Shown: positions 20,089 to 32,623, counted from the first letter of the stretch. The stretch: 64,000 nt of DNA from Synaphobranchus kaupii (GCA_029718625.1 CM056380.1:19471923-19535922), one strand, 5' to 3'. The notes: generated from the letters alone by a model not told the origin. Numbers and translations: made by a program.

Positions 20089-20324
20089 TTTTTAAAAGTT
20101 TTGTTTTCCGTTTTCGCACGCGATGGGGCTGTTCGCCGAGGTAAAAGGTGGAAACTATCACTGTATTATTCACAATGATGATAATTAAACGTATCCTAAT
20201 TATGCAGTCGATAATATGCACTCTCGTAATTGTGCTCCTTTGACCGCGTTGATAAACAGAATTAAGCGGAACCGGCGTTTGAAATTTAGAAACAATTTAA
20301 CCCGGGTCAGCTCATTTCACCTTT

Positions 20325-20361
20325 GCTCACGGCCATCCCACACTGAAAAGGCCCGAACCCG
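20325..20361 (+). pseudogene. Truncated 5S rRNA, unit 13
   Basis: Same break point. Confidence 0.92.
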
Positions 20362-20440
20362 AGCTGTATTGTGATAGCGCATTTTCAAAACTCAAGTGTC
20401 ATCGATTGCAGTGCGCATTAGGTGTAAACGACAATTCGGC

Positions 20441-20524
20441 AGCTCAGAGCACCTGTCCTCAAGCGATCCGCTAGCCTCAGCCTTTCAGGAGCTTGGATGA
20501 CAGGCTCACGCCACCGCGCCCAGC
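20441..20524 (-). ncRNA. 7SL Alu-domain-like, unit 13
   Basis: One substitution in the helix 4 loop region (CAGGAGCTT on the + strand). Confidence 0.56.
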
Positions 20525-21190
20525 GAAAGCCGAATGGCATTTTATTGCTTTTCTAGAAAGCAGTGTTGTGACGTCAAATAGGCATCAGTCTGATTCTCTG
20601 CGCAACGTTCCCTAGAGTGGTAGGCTATAAATAGGCAGAGGAAACAAGGTCAACAAGAAAACAGCAAACATTAGGTCAATCGTTAGCCGACAGCAACGTG
20701 AAGTGAAATAAAAATAATAATAACGGGAGATTTTGCAAAAACAAAGCAGAAACTAAATAAGCCCCTCCTCAGTCTGACCGAAGCTAAACGAAAATCGAAA
20801 TAAAAATAGAAAAGTAAGTAAAAGCAAACCTACTTAAATTTCAAAGTTATTCTGACAGGTTCGTTAATTTAGCTAAACCAGCAGCCAATCTATGCCTATA
20901 AATGAACATTTTGTTGTTAATATGAGTTCTGTAACTTATTAAATTGAGTTTGCAGGAAAAGATAATTCTGAATAGAAACCGCTTCACGTGCCTTTACGCA
21001 TGAATCCAAACACACATAGATTTTGATTGTACCAAAGAACAAATTCAGATAAGGAAAATGACTAATTATGCAGTCGACAATATGCACTCTAGTTATTGTG
21101 CTCCTTTGACCGCGTTGATAAGCAAAATAAAGCGGAACCGGCGGTTGAAGTGTAGAAATAATTTAACCCGGGTCAGCTCCGGTCACCTTC

Positions 21191-21309
21191 GCTCACGGCC
21201 ATACCACACTGAAAATGCCCGAACTCGTCTGATCTCGGAAGCCAAGCAGTGTAGGGCTTGGTTAGTACTTGGATGGGAGACCGCCTGGGAATACTAGGTG
21301 CTGTAAGCA
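21191..21309 (+). rRNA. 5S rRNA, single alpha copy, unit 14
   Basis: Alpha type, single intact gene of a 1221-bp unit. Confidence 0.97.
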
Positions 21310-21545
21310 TTTTTAAAAGTTTTGTTTTCCGTTTTCGCACGCGATGGGGCTGTTCGCCGAGGTAAAAGGTGGAAACTATCACTGTATTATTCACAATGAT
21401 GATAATTAAACGTATCCTAATTATGCAGTCGATAATATGCACTCTCGTAATTGTGCTCCTTTGACCGCGTTGATAAACAGAATTAAGCGGAACCGGCGTT
21501 TGAAATTTAGAAACAATTTAACCCGGGTCAGCTCATTTCACCTTT

Positions 21546-21582
21546 GCTCACGGCCATCCCACACTGAAAAGGCCCGAACCCG
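21546..21582 (+). pseudogene. Truncated 5S rRNA, unit 14
   Basis: As in unit 9. Confidence 0.92.
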
Positions 21583-21661
21583 AGCTGTATTGTGATAGCG
21601 CATTTTCAAAACTCAAGTGTCATCGATTGCAGTGCGCATTAGGTGTAAACGACAATTCGGC

Positions 21662-21745
21662 AGCTCAGAGCACCTGTCCTCAAGCGATCCGCTAGCCTCA
21701 GCCTTTCAGTAGCTTGGATGACAGGCTCACGCCACCGCGCCCAGC
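21662..21745 (-). ncRNA. 7SL Alu-domain-like, unit 14
   Basis: Same as reference. Confidence 0.58.
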
Positions 21746-22411
21746 GAAAGCCGAATGGCATTTTATTGCTTTTCTAGAAAGCAGTGTTGTGACGTCAAAT
21801 AGGCATCAGTCTGATTCTCTGCGCAACGTTCCCTAGAGTGGTAGGCTATAAATAGGCAGAGGAAACAAGGTCAACAAGAAAACAGCAAACATTAGGTCAA
21901 TCGTTAGCCGACAGCAACGTGAAGTGAAATAAAAATAATAATAACGGGAGATTTTGCAAAAACAAAGCAGAAACTAAATAAGCCCCTCTTCAGTCTGACC
22001 GAAGCTAAACGAAAATCGAAATAAAAATAGAAAAGTAAGTAAAAGCAAACCTACTTAAAATTCAAAGTTATTCTGACAGGTTCGTTAATTTAGCTAAACC
22101 AGCAGCCAATCTATGCCTATAAATGAACATTTTGTTGTTAATATGAGTTCTGTAACTTATTAAATTGAGTTTGCAGGAAAAGATAATTCTGAATAGAAAC
22201 CGCTTGACGTGCCTTTACGCATGAATCCAAAAACACATAGATTTTGATTGTACCAAAGAACAAATTCAGATAAGGAAAATGACTAATTATGCAGTCGACA
22301 ATATGCACTCTCGTTATTGTGCTCCTTTGACCGCGTTGATAAGCAAAATAAAGCGGAACCGGCGGTTGAAGTGTAGAAATAATTTAACCCGGGTCAGCTC
22401 CGGTCACCTTC

Positions 22412-22530
22412 GCTCACGGCCATACCACACTGAAAATGCCCGAACTCGTCTGATCTCGGAAGCCAAGCAGTGTAGGGCTTGGTTAGTACTTGGATGGGAG
22501 ACCGCCTGGGAATACTAGGTGCTGTAAGCA
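22412..22530 (+). rRNA. 5S rRNA, alpha copy, unit 15
   Basis: Alpha type, unchanged. Confidence 0.97.
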
Positions 22531-22772
22531 TTTTTAAAAGTTTTGTTTTCCGTTTTCGCACGCGATGGGGCTGTTCGCCGAGGTAAAAGGTGGAAACTAT
22601 CACTGTATTATTCACAATGATGATAATTAAACGTCTTCGTATCCTAATTATGCAGTGGACAATATTCACTCTCGTAATTTTGCTCCTTTGACCGCGTTGA
22701 TAAGCAAAATTAAACGGAACCGGCGGTTGACGTTTAGAAACAATTTAACCCGGGTCAGCTCAGAGCAACTTC

Positions 22773-22891
22773 GCTCACGGCCATACCACACTGAAAGAGC
22801 CCGAACTCGTCCGATCTCGGAAGCCAAACAGTGTAGGGCCTGGTTAGTACTTGGATGGGAGACCGCCTGGGAATACTAGGTGCTGTAAGCA
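22773..22891 (+). rRNA. 5S rRNA, beta copy, unit 15
   Basis: Beta type, unchanged. Confidence 0.95.
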
Positions 22892-23127
22892 TTTTTAAAA
22901 GTTTTGTTTTCCGTTTTCGCACGCGATGGGGCTGTTCGCCGAGGTAAAAGGTGGAAACTATCACTGTATTATTCACAATGATGATAATTAAACGTATCCT
23001 AATTATGCAGTCGATAATATGCACTCTCGTAATTGTGCTCCTTTGACCGCGTTGATAAACAGAATTAAGCGGAACCGGCGTTTGAAATTTAGAAACAATT
23101 TAACCCGGGTCAGCTCATTTCACCTTT

Positions 23128-23164
23128 GCTCACGGCCATCCCACACTGAAAAGGCCCGAACCCG
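23128..23164 (+). pseudogene. Truncated 5S rRNA, unit 15
   Basis: Same break point. Confidence 0.92.
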
Positions 23165-23243
23165 AGCTGTATTGTGATAGCGCATTTTCAAAACTCAAGT
23201 GTCATCGATTGCAGTGCGCATTAGGTGTAAACGACAATTCGGC

Positions 23244-23327
23244 AGCTCAGAGCACCTGTCCTCAAGCGATCCGCTAGCCTCAGCCTTTCAGTAGCTTGGA
23301 TGACAGGCTCACGCCACCGCGCCCAGC
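23244..23327 (-). ncRNA. 7SL Alu-domain-like, unit 15
   Basis: Same as reference. Confidence 0.58.
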
Positions 23328-23993
23328 GAAAGCCGAATGGCATTTTATTGCTTTTCTAGAAAGCAGTGTTGTGACGTCAAATAGGCATCAGTCTGATTCT
23401 CTGCGCAACGTTCCCTAGAGTGGTAGGCTATAAATAGGCAGAGGAAACAAGGTCAACAAGAAAACAGCAAACATTAGGTCAATCGTTAGCCGACAGCAAC
23501 GTGAAGTGAAATAAAAATAATAATAACGGGAGATTTTGCAAAAACAAAGCAGAAACTAAATAAGCCCCTCCTCAGTCTGACCGAAGCTAAACGAAAATCG
23601 AAATAAAAATAGAAAAGTAAGTAAAAGCAAACCTACTTAAATTTCAAAGTTATTCTGACAGGTTCGTTAATTTAGCTAAACCAGCAGCCAATCTATGCCT
23701 ATAAATGAACATTTTGTTGTTAATATGAGTTCTGTAACTTATTAAATTGAGTTTGCAGGAAAAGATAATTCTGAATAGAAACCGCTTGACGTGCCTTTAC
23801 GCATGAATCCAAACACACATAGATTTTGATTGTACCAAAGAACAAATTCAGATAAGGAAAATGACTAATTATGCAGTCGACAATATGCACTCTCGTTATT
23901 GTGCTCCTTTGACCGCGTTGATAAGCAAAATAAAGCGGAACCGGCGGTTGAAGTTTAGAAATAATTTAACCCGGGTCAGCTCCGGTCACCTTC

Positions 23994-24112
23994 GCTCACG
24001 GCCATACCACACTGAAAATGCCCGAACTCGTCTGATCTCGGAAGCCAAGCTGTGTAGGGCTTGGTTAGTACTTGGATGGGAGACCGCCTGGGAATACTAG
24101 GTGCTGTAAGCA
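23994..24112 (+). rRNA. 5S rRNA, alpha copy, unit 16
   Basis: Alpha type with A58T. Confidence 0.94.
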
Positions 24113-24354
24113 TTTTTAAAAGTTTTGTTTTCCGTTTTCGCACGCGATGGGGCTGTTCGCCGAGGTAAAAGGTGGAAACTATCACTGTATTATTCACAAT
24201 GATGAAAATTAAACGTCTTCGTATCCTAATTATGCAGTGGACAATATTCACTCTCGTAATTTTGCTCCTTTGACCGCGTTGATAAGCAAAATTAAACGGA
24301 ACCGGCGGTTGACGTTTAGAAACAATTTAACCCGGGTCAGCTCAGAGCAACTTC

Positions 24355-24473
24355 GCTCACGGCCATACCACACTGAAAGAGCCCGAACTCGTCCGATCTC
24401 GGAAGCCAAACAGTGTAGGGCCTGGTTAGTACTTGGATGGAAGACCGCCTGGGAATACTAGGTGCTGTAAGCG
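24355..24473 (+). rRNA. 5S rRNA, beta copy, unit 16
   Basis: Beta type with G87A. Confidence 0.9.
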
Positions 24474-24709
24474 TTTTTAAAAGTTTTGTTTTCCGTTTTC
24501 GCACGCGATGGGGCTGTTCGCCGAGGTAAAAGGTGGAAACTATCACTGTATTATTCACAATGATGATAATTAAACGTATCCTAATTATGCAGTCGATAAT
24601 ATGCACTCTCGTAATTGTGCTCCTTTGACCGCGTTGATAAACAGAATTAAGCGGAACCGGCGTTTGAAATTTAGAAACAATTTAACCCGGGTCAGCTCAT
24701 TTCACCTTT

Positions 24710-24746
24710 GCTCACGGCCATCCCACACTGAAAAGGCCCGAACCCG
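24710..24746 (+). pseudogene. Truncated 5S rRNA, unit 16
   Basis: Same break point. Confidence 0.92.
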
Positions 24747-24825
24747 AGCTGTATTGTGATAGCGCATTTTCAAAACTCAAGTGTCATCGATTGCAGTGCG
24801 CATTAGGTGTAAACGACAATTCGGC

Positions 24826-24909
24826 AGCTCAGAGCACCTGTCCTCAAGCGATCCGCTAGCCTCAGCCTTTCAGTAGCTTGGATGACAGGCTCACGCCACC
24901 GCGCCCAGC
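24826..24909 (-). ncRNA. 7SL Alu-domain-like, unit 16
   Basis: Same as reference. Confidence 0.58.
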
Positions 24910-25575
24910 GAAAGCCGAATGGCATTTTATTGCTTTTCTAGAAAGCAGTGTTGTGACGTCAAATAGGCATCAGTCTGATTCTCTGCGCAACGTTCCCTAG
25001 AGTGGTAGGCTATAAATAGGCAGAGGAAACAAGGTCAACAAGAAAACAGCAAACATTAGGTCAATCGTTAGCCGACAGCAACGTGAAGTGAAATAAAAAT
25101 AATAATAACGGGAGATTTTGCAAAAACAAAGCAGAAACTAAATAAGCCCCTCCTCAGTCTGACCGAAGCTAAACGAAAATCGAAATAAAAATAGAAAAGT
25201 AAGTAAAAGCAAACCTACTTAAATTTCAAAGTTATTCTGACAGGTTCGTTAATTTAGCTAAACCAGCAGCCAATCTATGCCTATAAATGAACATTTTGTT
25301 GTTAATATGAGTTCTGTAACTTATTAAATTGAGTTTGCAGGAAAAGATAATTCTGAATAGAAACCGCTTGACGTGCCTTTACGCATGAATCCAAACACAC
25401 ATAGATTTTGATTGTACCAAAGAACAAATTCAGATAAGGAAAATGACTAATTATGCAGTCGACAATATGCACTCTCGTTATTGTGCTCCTTTGACCGCGT
25501 TGATAAGCAAAATAAAGCGGAACCGGCGGTTGAAGTTTAGAAATAATTTAACCCGGGTCAGCTCCGGTCACCTTC

Positions 25576-25694
25576 GCTCACGGCCATACCACACTGAAAA
25601 TGCCCGAACTCGTCTGATCTCGGAAGCCAAGCTGTGTAGGGCTTGGTTAGTACTTGGATGGGAGACCGCCTGGGAATACTAGGTGCTGTAAGCA
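25576..25694 (+). rRNA. 5S rRNA, alpha copy, unit 17
   Basis: Alpha type with A58T; unit nearly identical to unit 16. Confidence 0.94.
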
Positions 25695-25936
25695 TTTTTA
25701 AAAGTTTTGTTTTCCGTTTTCGCACGCGATGGGGCTGTTCGCCGAGGTAAAAGGTGGAAACTATCACTGTATTATTCACAATGATGAAAATTAAACGTCT
25801 TCGTATCCTAATTATGCAGTGGACAATATTCACTCTCGTAATTTTGCTCCTTTGACCGCGTTGATAAGCAAAATTAAACGGAACCGGCGGTTGACGTTTA
25901 GAAACAATTTAACCCGGGTCAGCTCAGAGCAACTTC

Positions 25937-26055
25937 GCTCACGGCCATACCACACTGAAAGAGCCCGAACTCGTCCGATCTCGGAAGCCAAACAGTGTAG
26001 GGCCTGGTTAGTACTTGGATGGAAGACCGCCTGGGAATACTAGGTGCTGTAAGCG
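25937..26055 (+). rRNA. 5S rRNA, beta copy, unit 17
   Basis: Beta type with G87A. Confidence 0.9.
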
Positions 26056-26291
26056 TTTTTAAAAGTTTTGTTTTCCGTTTTCGCACGCGATGGGGCTGTT
26101 CGCCGAGGTAAAAGGTGGAAACTATCACTGTATTATTCACAATGATGATAATTAAACGTATCCTAATTATGCAGTCGATAATATGCACTCTCGTAATTGT
26201 GCTCCTTTGACCGCGTTGATAAACAGAATTAAGCGGAACCGGCGTTTGAAATTTAGAAACAATTTAACCCGGGTCAGCTCATTTCACCTTT

Positions 26292-26328
26292 GCTCACGGC
26301 CATCCCACACTGAAAAGGCCCGAACCCG
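26292..26328 (+). pseudogene. Truncated 5S rRNA, unit 17
   Basis: Same break point. Confidence 0.92.
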
Positions 26329-26407
26329 AGCTGTATTGTGATAGCGCATTTTCAAAACTCAAGTGTCATCGATTGCAGTGCGCATTAGGTGTAAACGACA
26401 ATTCGGC

Positions 26408-26491
26408 AGCTCAGAGCACCTGTCCTCAAGCGATCCGCTAGCCTCAGCCTTTCAGTAGCTTGGATGACAGGCTCACGCCACCGCGCCCAGC
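26408..26491 (-). ncRNA. 7SL Alu-domain-like, unit 17
   Basis: Same as reference. Confidence 0.58.
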
Positions 26492-27157
26492 GAAAGCCGA
26501 ATGGCATTTTATTGCTTTTCTAGAAAGCAGTGTTGTGACGTCAAATAGGCATCAGTCTGATTCTCTGCGCAACGTTCCCTAGAGTGGTAGGCTATAAATA
26601 GGCAGAGGAAACAAGGTCAACAAGAAAACAGCAAACATTAGGTCAATCGTTAGCCGACAGCAACGTGAAGTGAAATAAAAATAATAATAACGGGAGATTT
26701 TGCAAAAACAAAGCAGAAACTAAATAAGCCCCTCTTCAGTCTGACCGAAGCTAAACGAAAATCGAAATAAAAATAGAAAAGTAAGTAAAAGCAAACCTAC
26801 TTAAAATTCAAAGTTATTCTGACAGGTTCGTTAATTTAGCTAAACCAGCAGCCAATCTATGCCTATAAATGAACATTTTGTTGTTAATATGAGTTATGTA
26901 ACTTATTAAATTGAGTTTGCAGGAAAAGATAATTCTGAATAGAAACCGCTTGACGTGCCTTTACGCATGAATCCAAAAACACATAGATTTTGATTGTACC
27001 AAAGAACAAATTCAGATAAGGAAAATGACTAATTATGCAGTCGACAATATGCACTCTCGTTATTGTGCTCCTTTGACCGCGTTGATAAGCAAAATAAAGC
27101 GGAACCGGCGGTTGAAGTGTAGAAATAATTTAACCCGGGTCAGCTCCGGTCACCTTC

Positions 27158-27276
27158 GCTCACGGCCATACCACACTGAAAATGCCCGAACTCGTCTGAT
27201 CTCGGAAGCCAAGCAGTGTAGGGCTTGGTTAGTACTTGGATGGGAGACCGCCTGGGAATACTAGGTGCTGTAAGCA
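27158..27276 (+). rRNA. 5S rRNA, alpha copy, unit 18
   Basis: Alpha type, unchanged. Confidence 0.97.
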
Positions 27277-27518
27277 TTTTTAAAAGTTTTGTTTTCCGTT
27301 TTCGCACGCGATGGGGCTGTTCGCCGAGGTAAAAGGTGGAAACTATCACTGTATTATTCACAATGATGATAATTAAACGTCTTCGTATCCTAATTATGCA
27401 GTGGACAATATTCACTCTCGTAATTTTGCTCCTTTGACCGCGTTGATAAGCAAAATTAAACGGAACCGGCGGTTGACGTTTAGAAACAATTTAACCCGGG
27501 TCAGCTCAGAGCAACTTC

Positions 27519-27637
27519 GCTCACGGCCATACCACACTGAAAGAGCCCGAACTCGTCCGATCTCGGAAGCCAAACAGTGTAGGGCCTGGTTAGTACTTGG
27601 ATGGGAGACCGCCTGGGAATACTAGGTGCTGTAAGCG
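27519..27637 (+). rRNA. 5S rRNA, beta copy, unit 18
   Basis: Beta type with a normal C box (G87) but the G at nt 119 typical of the G87A subfamily. It looks like a recombinant or an intermediate. Confidence 0.94.
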
Positions 27638-27873
27638 TTTTTAAAAGTTTTGTTTTCCGTTTTCGCACGCGATGGGGCTGTTCGCCGAGGTAAAAGGTGG
27701 AAACTATCACTGTATTATTCACAATGATGATAATTAAACGTATCCTAATTATGCAGTCGATAATATGCACTCTCGTAATTGTGCTCCTTTGACCGCGTTG
27801 ATAAACAGAATTAAGCGGAACCGGCGTTTGAAATTTAGAAACAATTTAACCCGGGTCAGCTCATTTCACCTTT

Positions 27874-27910
27874 GCTCACGGCCATCCCACACTGAAAAGG
27901 CCCGAACCCG
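27874..27910 (+). pseudogene. Truncated 5S rRNA, unit 18
   Basis: Same break point. Confidence 0.92.
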
Positions 27911-27989
27911 AGCTGTATTGTGATAGCGCATTTTCAAAACTCAAGTGTCATCGATTGCAGTGCGCATTAGGTGTAAACGACAATTCGGC

Positions 27990-28073
27990 AGCTCAGAGCA
28001 CCTGTCCTCAAGCGATCCGCTAGCCTCAGCCTTTCAGTAGCTTGGATGACAGGCTCACGCCACCGCGCCCAGC
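27990..28073 (-). ncRNA. 7SL Alu-domain-like, unit 18
   Basis: Same as reference. Confidence 0.58.
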
Positions 28074-28739
28074 GAAAGCCGAATGGCATTTTATTGCTTT
28101 TCTAGAAAGCAGTGTTGTGACGTCAAATAGGCATCAGTCTGATTCTCTGCGCAACGTTCCCTAGAGTGGTAGGCTATAAATAGGCAGAGGAAACAAGGTC
28201 AACAAGAAAACAGCAAACATTAGGTCAATCGTTAGCCGACAGCAACGTGAAGTGAAATAAAAATAATAATAACGGGAGATTTTGCAAAAACAAAGCAGAA
28301 ACTAAATAAGCCCCTCCTCAGTCTGACCGAAGCTAAACGAAAATCGAAATAAAAATAGAAAAGTAAGTAAAAGCAAACCTACTTAAATTTCAAAGTTATT
28401 CTGACAGGTTCGTTAATTTAGCTAAACCAGCAGCCAATCTATGCCTATAAATGAACATTTTGTTGTTAATATGAGTTCTGTAACTTATTAAATTGAGTTT
28501 GCAGGAAAAGATAATTCTGAATAGAAACCGCTTGACGTGCCTTTACGCATGAATCCAAACACACATAGATTTTGATTGTACCAAAGAACAAATTCAGATA
28601 AGGAAAATGACTAATTATGCAGTCGACAATATGCACTCTCGTTATTGTGCTCCTTTGACCGCGTTGATAAGCAAAATAAAGCGGAACCGGCGGTTGAAGT
28701 TTAGAAATAATTTAACCCGGGTCAGCTCCGGTCACCTTC

Positions 28740-28858
28740 GCTCACGGCCATACCACACTGAAAATGCCCGAACTCGTCTGATCTCGGAAGCCAAGCTGTG
28801 TAGGGCTTGGTTAGTACTTGGATGGGAGACCGCCTGGGAATACTAGGTGCTGTAAGCA
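28740..28858 (+). rRNA. 5S rRNA, alpha copy, unit 19
   Basis: Alpha type with A58T; the 3' T run is longer than usual, with one A fewer after it. Confidence 0.94.
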
Positions 28859-29100
28859 TTTTTTAAAGTTTTGTTTTCCGTTTTCGCACGCGATGGGGCT
28901 GTTCGCCGAGGTAAAAGGTGGAAACTATCACTGTATTATTCACAATGATGAAAATTAAACGTCTTCGTATCCTAATTATGCAGTGGACAATATTCACTCT
29001 CGTAATTTTGCTCCTTTGACCGCGTTGATAAGCAAAATTAAACGGAACCGGCGGTTGACGTTTAGAAACAATTTAACCCGGGTCAGCTCAGAGCAACTTC

Positions 29101-29219
29101 GCTCACGGCCATACCACACTGAAAGAGCCCGAACTCGTCCGATCTCGGAAGCCAAACAGTGTAGGGCCTGGTTAGTACTTGGATGGAAGACCGCCTGGGA
29201 ATACTAGGTGCTGTAAGCG
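29101..29219 (+). rRNA. 5S rRNA, beta copy, unit 19
   Basis: Beta type with G87A. Confidence 0.9.
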
Positions 29220-29455
29220 TTTTTAAAAGTTTTGTTTTCCGTTTTCGCACGCGATGGGGCTGTTCGCCGAGGTAAAAGGTGGAAACTATCACTGTATTAT
29301 TCACAATGATGATAATTAAACGTATCCTAATTATGCAGTCGATAATATGCACTCTCGTAATTGTGCTCCTTTGACCGCGTTGATAAACAGAATTAAGCGG
29401 AACCGGCGTTTGAAATTTAGAAACAATTTAACCCGGGTCAGCTCATTTCACCTTT

Positions 29456-29492
29456 GCTCACGGCCATCCCACACTGAAAAGGCCCGAACCCG
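29456..29492 (+). pseudogene. Truncated 5S rRNA, unit 19
   Basis: Same break point. Confidence 0.92.
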
Positions 29493-29571
29493 AGCTGTAT
29501 TGTGATAGCGCATTTTCAAAACTCAAGTGTCATCGATTGCAGTGCGCATTAGGTGTAAACGACAATTCGGC

Positions 29572-29655
29572 AGCTCAGAGCACCTGTCCTCAAGCGATCC
29601 GCTAGCCTCAGCCTTTCAGTAGCTTGGATGACAGGCTCACGCCACCGCGCCCAGC
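29572..29655 (-). ncRNA. 7SL Alu-domain-like, unit 19
   Basis: Same as reference. Confidence 0.58.
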
Positions 29656-30321
29656 GAAAGCCGAATGGCATTTTATTGCTTTTCTAGAAAGCAGTGTTGT
29701 GACGTCAAATAGGCATCAGTCTGATTCTCTGCGCAACGTTCCCTAGAGTGGTAGGCTATAAATAGGCAGAGGAAACAAGGTCAACAAGAAAACAGCAAAC
29801 ATTAGGTCAATCGTTAGCCGACAGCAACGTGAAGTGAAATAAAAATAATAATAACGGGAGATTTTGCAAAAACAAAGCAGAAACTAAATAAGCCCCTCCT
29901 CAGTCTGACCGAAGCTAAACGAAAATCGAAATAAAAATAGAAAAGTAAGTAAAAGCAAACCTACTTAAATTTCAAAGTTATTCTGACAGGTTCGTTAATT
30001 TAGCTAAACCAGCAGCCAATCTATGCCTATAAATGAACATTTTGTTGTTAATATGAGTTCTGTAACTTATTAAATTGAGTTTGCAGGAAAAGATAATTCT
30101 GAATAGAAACCGCTTGACGTGCCTTTACGCATGAATCCAAACACACATAGATTTTGATTGTACCAAAGAACAAATTCAGATAAGGAAAATGACTAATTAT
30201 GCAGTCGACAATATGCACTCTCGTTATTGTGCTCCTTTGACCGCGTTGATAAGCAAAATAAAGCGGAACCGGCGGTTGAAGTTTAGAAATAATTTAACCC
30301 GGGTCAGCTCCGGTCACCTTC

Positions 30322-30440
30322 GCTCACGGCCATACCACACTGAAAATGCCCGAACTCGTCTGATCTCGGAAGCCAAGCAGTGTAGGGCTTGGTTAGTACT
30401 TGGATGGGAGACCGCCTGGGAATACTAGGTGCTGTAAGCA
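30322..30440 (+). rRNA. 5S rRNA, alpha copy, unit 20
   Basis: Alpha type, first of three genes in this expanded unit. Confidence 0.97.
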
Positions 30441-30682
30441 TTTTTAAAAGTTTTGTTTTCCGTTTTCGCACGCGATGGGGCTGTTCGCCGAGGTAAAAGG
30501 TGGAAACTATCACTGTATTATTCACAATGATGAAAATTAAACGTCTTCGTATCCTAATTATGCAGTGGACAATATTCACTCTCGTAATTTTGCTCCTTTG
30601 ACCGCGTTGATAAGCAAAATTAAACGGAACCGGCGGTTGACGTTTAGAAACAATTTAACCCGGGTCTGCTCAGGGCAACTTC

Positions 30683-30801
30683 GCTCACGGCCATACCACA
30701 CTGAAAGAGCCCGAACTCGTCCGATCTCGGAAGCCAAGCAGTGTAGGGCTTGGTTAGTACTTGGATGGGAGACCGCCTGGGAATACTAGGTGCTGTAAGC
30801 A
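30683..30801 (+). rRNA. 5S rRNA, beta/alpha chimera, unit 20
   Basis: The 5' part is beta (GAAAGAG, C40) and the 3' part alpha (G56, T68), followed by an alpha-type spacer that keeps the 6 bp missing after beta genes. The switch lies between nt 41 and 55. This is the extra gene that makes the unit 1941 bp. Confidence 0.95.
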
Positions 30802-31041
30802 TTTTTAAAAGTTTTGTTTTCCGTTTTCGCACGCGATGGGGCTGTTCGCCGAGGTAAAAGGTGGAAACTATCACTGTATTATTCACAATGATGATAATTA
30901 AACGTCTTCGTATCCTAACTATGCAGTGGACAATATTCACTCGTAATTTTGCTCCTTTGACCGCGTTGATAAGCAAAATTAAACGGAACCGGCGGTTGAC
31001 GTTTAGAAACAATTTAACCCGGGTCTGCTCAGGGCAACTTC

Positions 31042-31160
31042 GCTCACGGCCATACCACACTGAAAGAGCCCGAACTCGTCCGATCTCGGAAGCCAAACAG
31101 TGTAGGGCCTGGTTAGTACTTGGATGGGAGACCGCCTGGGAATACTAGGTGCTGTAAGCA
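31042..31160 (+). rRNA. 5S rRNA, beta copy, unit 20
   Basis: Beta type, third full-length gene of the unit. Its upstream spacer has the 2-bp-short CACTCGTAAT form also found in units 27, 30 and 33. Confidence 0.95.
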
Positions 31161-31396
31161 TTTTTAAAAGTTTTGTTTTCCGTTTTCGCACGCGATGGGG
31201 CTGTTCGCCGAGGTAAAAGGTGGAAACTATCACTGTATTATTCACAATGATGATAATTAAACGTATCCTAATTATGCAGTCGATAATATGCACTCTCGTA
31301 ATTGTGCTCCTTTGACCGCGTTGATAAACAGAATTAAGCGGAACCGGCGTTTGAAATTTAGAAACAATTTAACCCGGGTCAGCTCATTTCACCTTT

Positions 31397-31433
31397 GCTC
31401 ACGGCCATCCCACACTGAAAAGGCCCGAACCCG
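31397..31433 (+). pseudogene. Truncated 5S rRNA, unit 20
   Basis: Same break point; fourth 5S sequence of this expanded unit. Confidence 0.92.
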
Positions 31434-31512
31434 AGCTGTATTGTGATAGCGCATTTTCAAAACTCAAGTGTCATCGATTGCAGTGCGCATTAGGTGTAAA
31501 CGACAATTCGGC

Positions 31513-31596
31513 AGCTCAGAGCACCTGTCCTCAAGCGATCCGCTAGCCTCAGCCTTTCAGTAGCTTGGATGACAGGCTCACGCCACCGCGCCCAGC
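31513..31596 (-). ncRNA. 7SL Alu-domain-like, unit 20
   Basis: Same as reference. Confidence 0.58.
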
Positions 31597-32262
31597 GAAA
31601 GCCGAATGGCATTTTATTGCTTTTCTAGAAAGCAGTGTTGTGACGTCAAATAGGCATCAGTCTGATTCTCTGCGCAATGTTCCCTAGAGTGGTAGGCTAT
31701 AAATAGGCAGAGGAAACAAGGTCAACAAGAAAACAGCAAACATTAGGTCAATCGTTAGCCGACAGCAACGTGAAGTGAAATAAAAATAATAATAACGGGA
31801 GATTTTGCAAAAACAAAGCAGAAACTAAATAAGCCCCTCTTCAGTCTGACCGAAGCTAAACGAAAATCGAAATAAAAATAGAAAAGTAAGTAAAAGCAAA
31901 CCTACTTAAAATTCAAAGTTATTCTGACAGGTTCGTTAATTTAGCTAAACCAGCAGCCAATCTATGCCTATAAATTAACATTTTGTTGTTAATATGAGTT
32001 CTGTAACTTATTAAATTGAGTTTGCAGGAAAAGATAATTCTGAATAGAAACCGCTTGACGTGCCTTTACGCATGAATCCAAAAACACATAGATTTTGATT
32101 GTACCAAAGAACAAATTCAGATAAGGAAAATGACTAATTATGCAGTCGACAATATGCACTCTCGTTATTGTGCTCCTTTGACCGCGTTGATAAGCAAAAT
32201 AAAGCGGAACCGGCGGTTGAAGTGTAGAAATAATTTAACCCGGGTCAGCTCCGGTCACCTTC

Positions 32263-32381
32263 GCTCACGGCCATACCACACTGAAAATGCCCGAACTCGT
32301 CTGATCTCGGAAGCCAAGCAGTGTAGGGCTTGGTTAGTACTTGGATGGGAGACCGCCTGGGAATACTAGGTGCTGTAAGCA
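32263..32381 (+). rRNA. 5S rRNA, alpha copy, unit 21
   Basis: Alpha type, unchanged. Confidence 0.97.
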
Positions 32382-32623
32382 TTTTTAAAAGTTTTGTTTT
32401 CCGTTTTCGCACGCGATGGGGCTGTTCGCCGAGGTAAAAGGTGGAAACTATCACTGTATTATTCACAATGATGATAATTAAACGTCTTCGTATCCTAATT
32501 ATGCAGTGGACAATATTCACTCTCGTAATTTTGCTCCTTTGACCGCGTTGATAAGCAAAATTAAACGGAACCGGCGGTTGACGTTTAGAAACAATTTAAC
32601 CCGGGTCAGCTCAGAGCAACTTC

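Larger units (their letters stand above)
10688..22278 (+). repeat. Block repeated at 7197-bp spacing
   Basis: Units 7-9 (10688-15081) and 12-14 (17885-22278) share the order: 9-bp duplication after the TATA box, then A58T with G87A, then a single-gene unit with a CTCTAGTTATTG spacer variant. The second block lacks the GCAATGG spacer change found in units 9 and 10, so the blocks are related but no longer identical. Confidence 0.82.
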
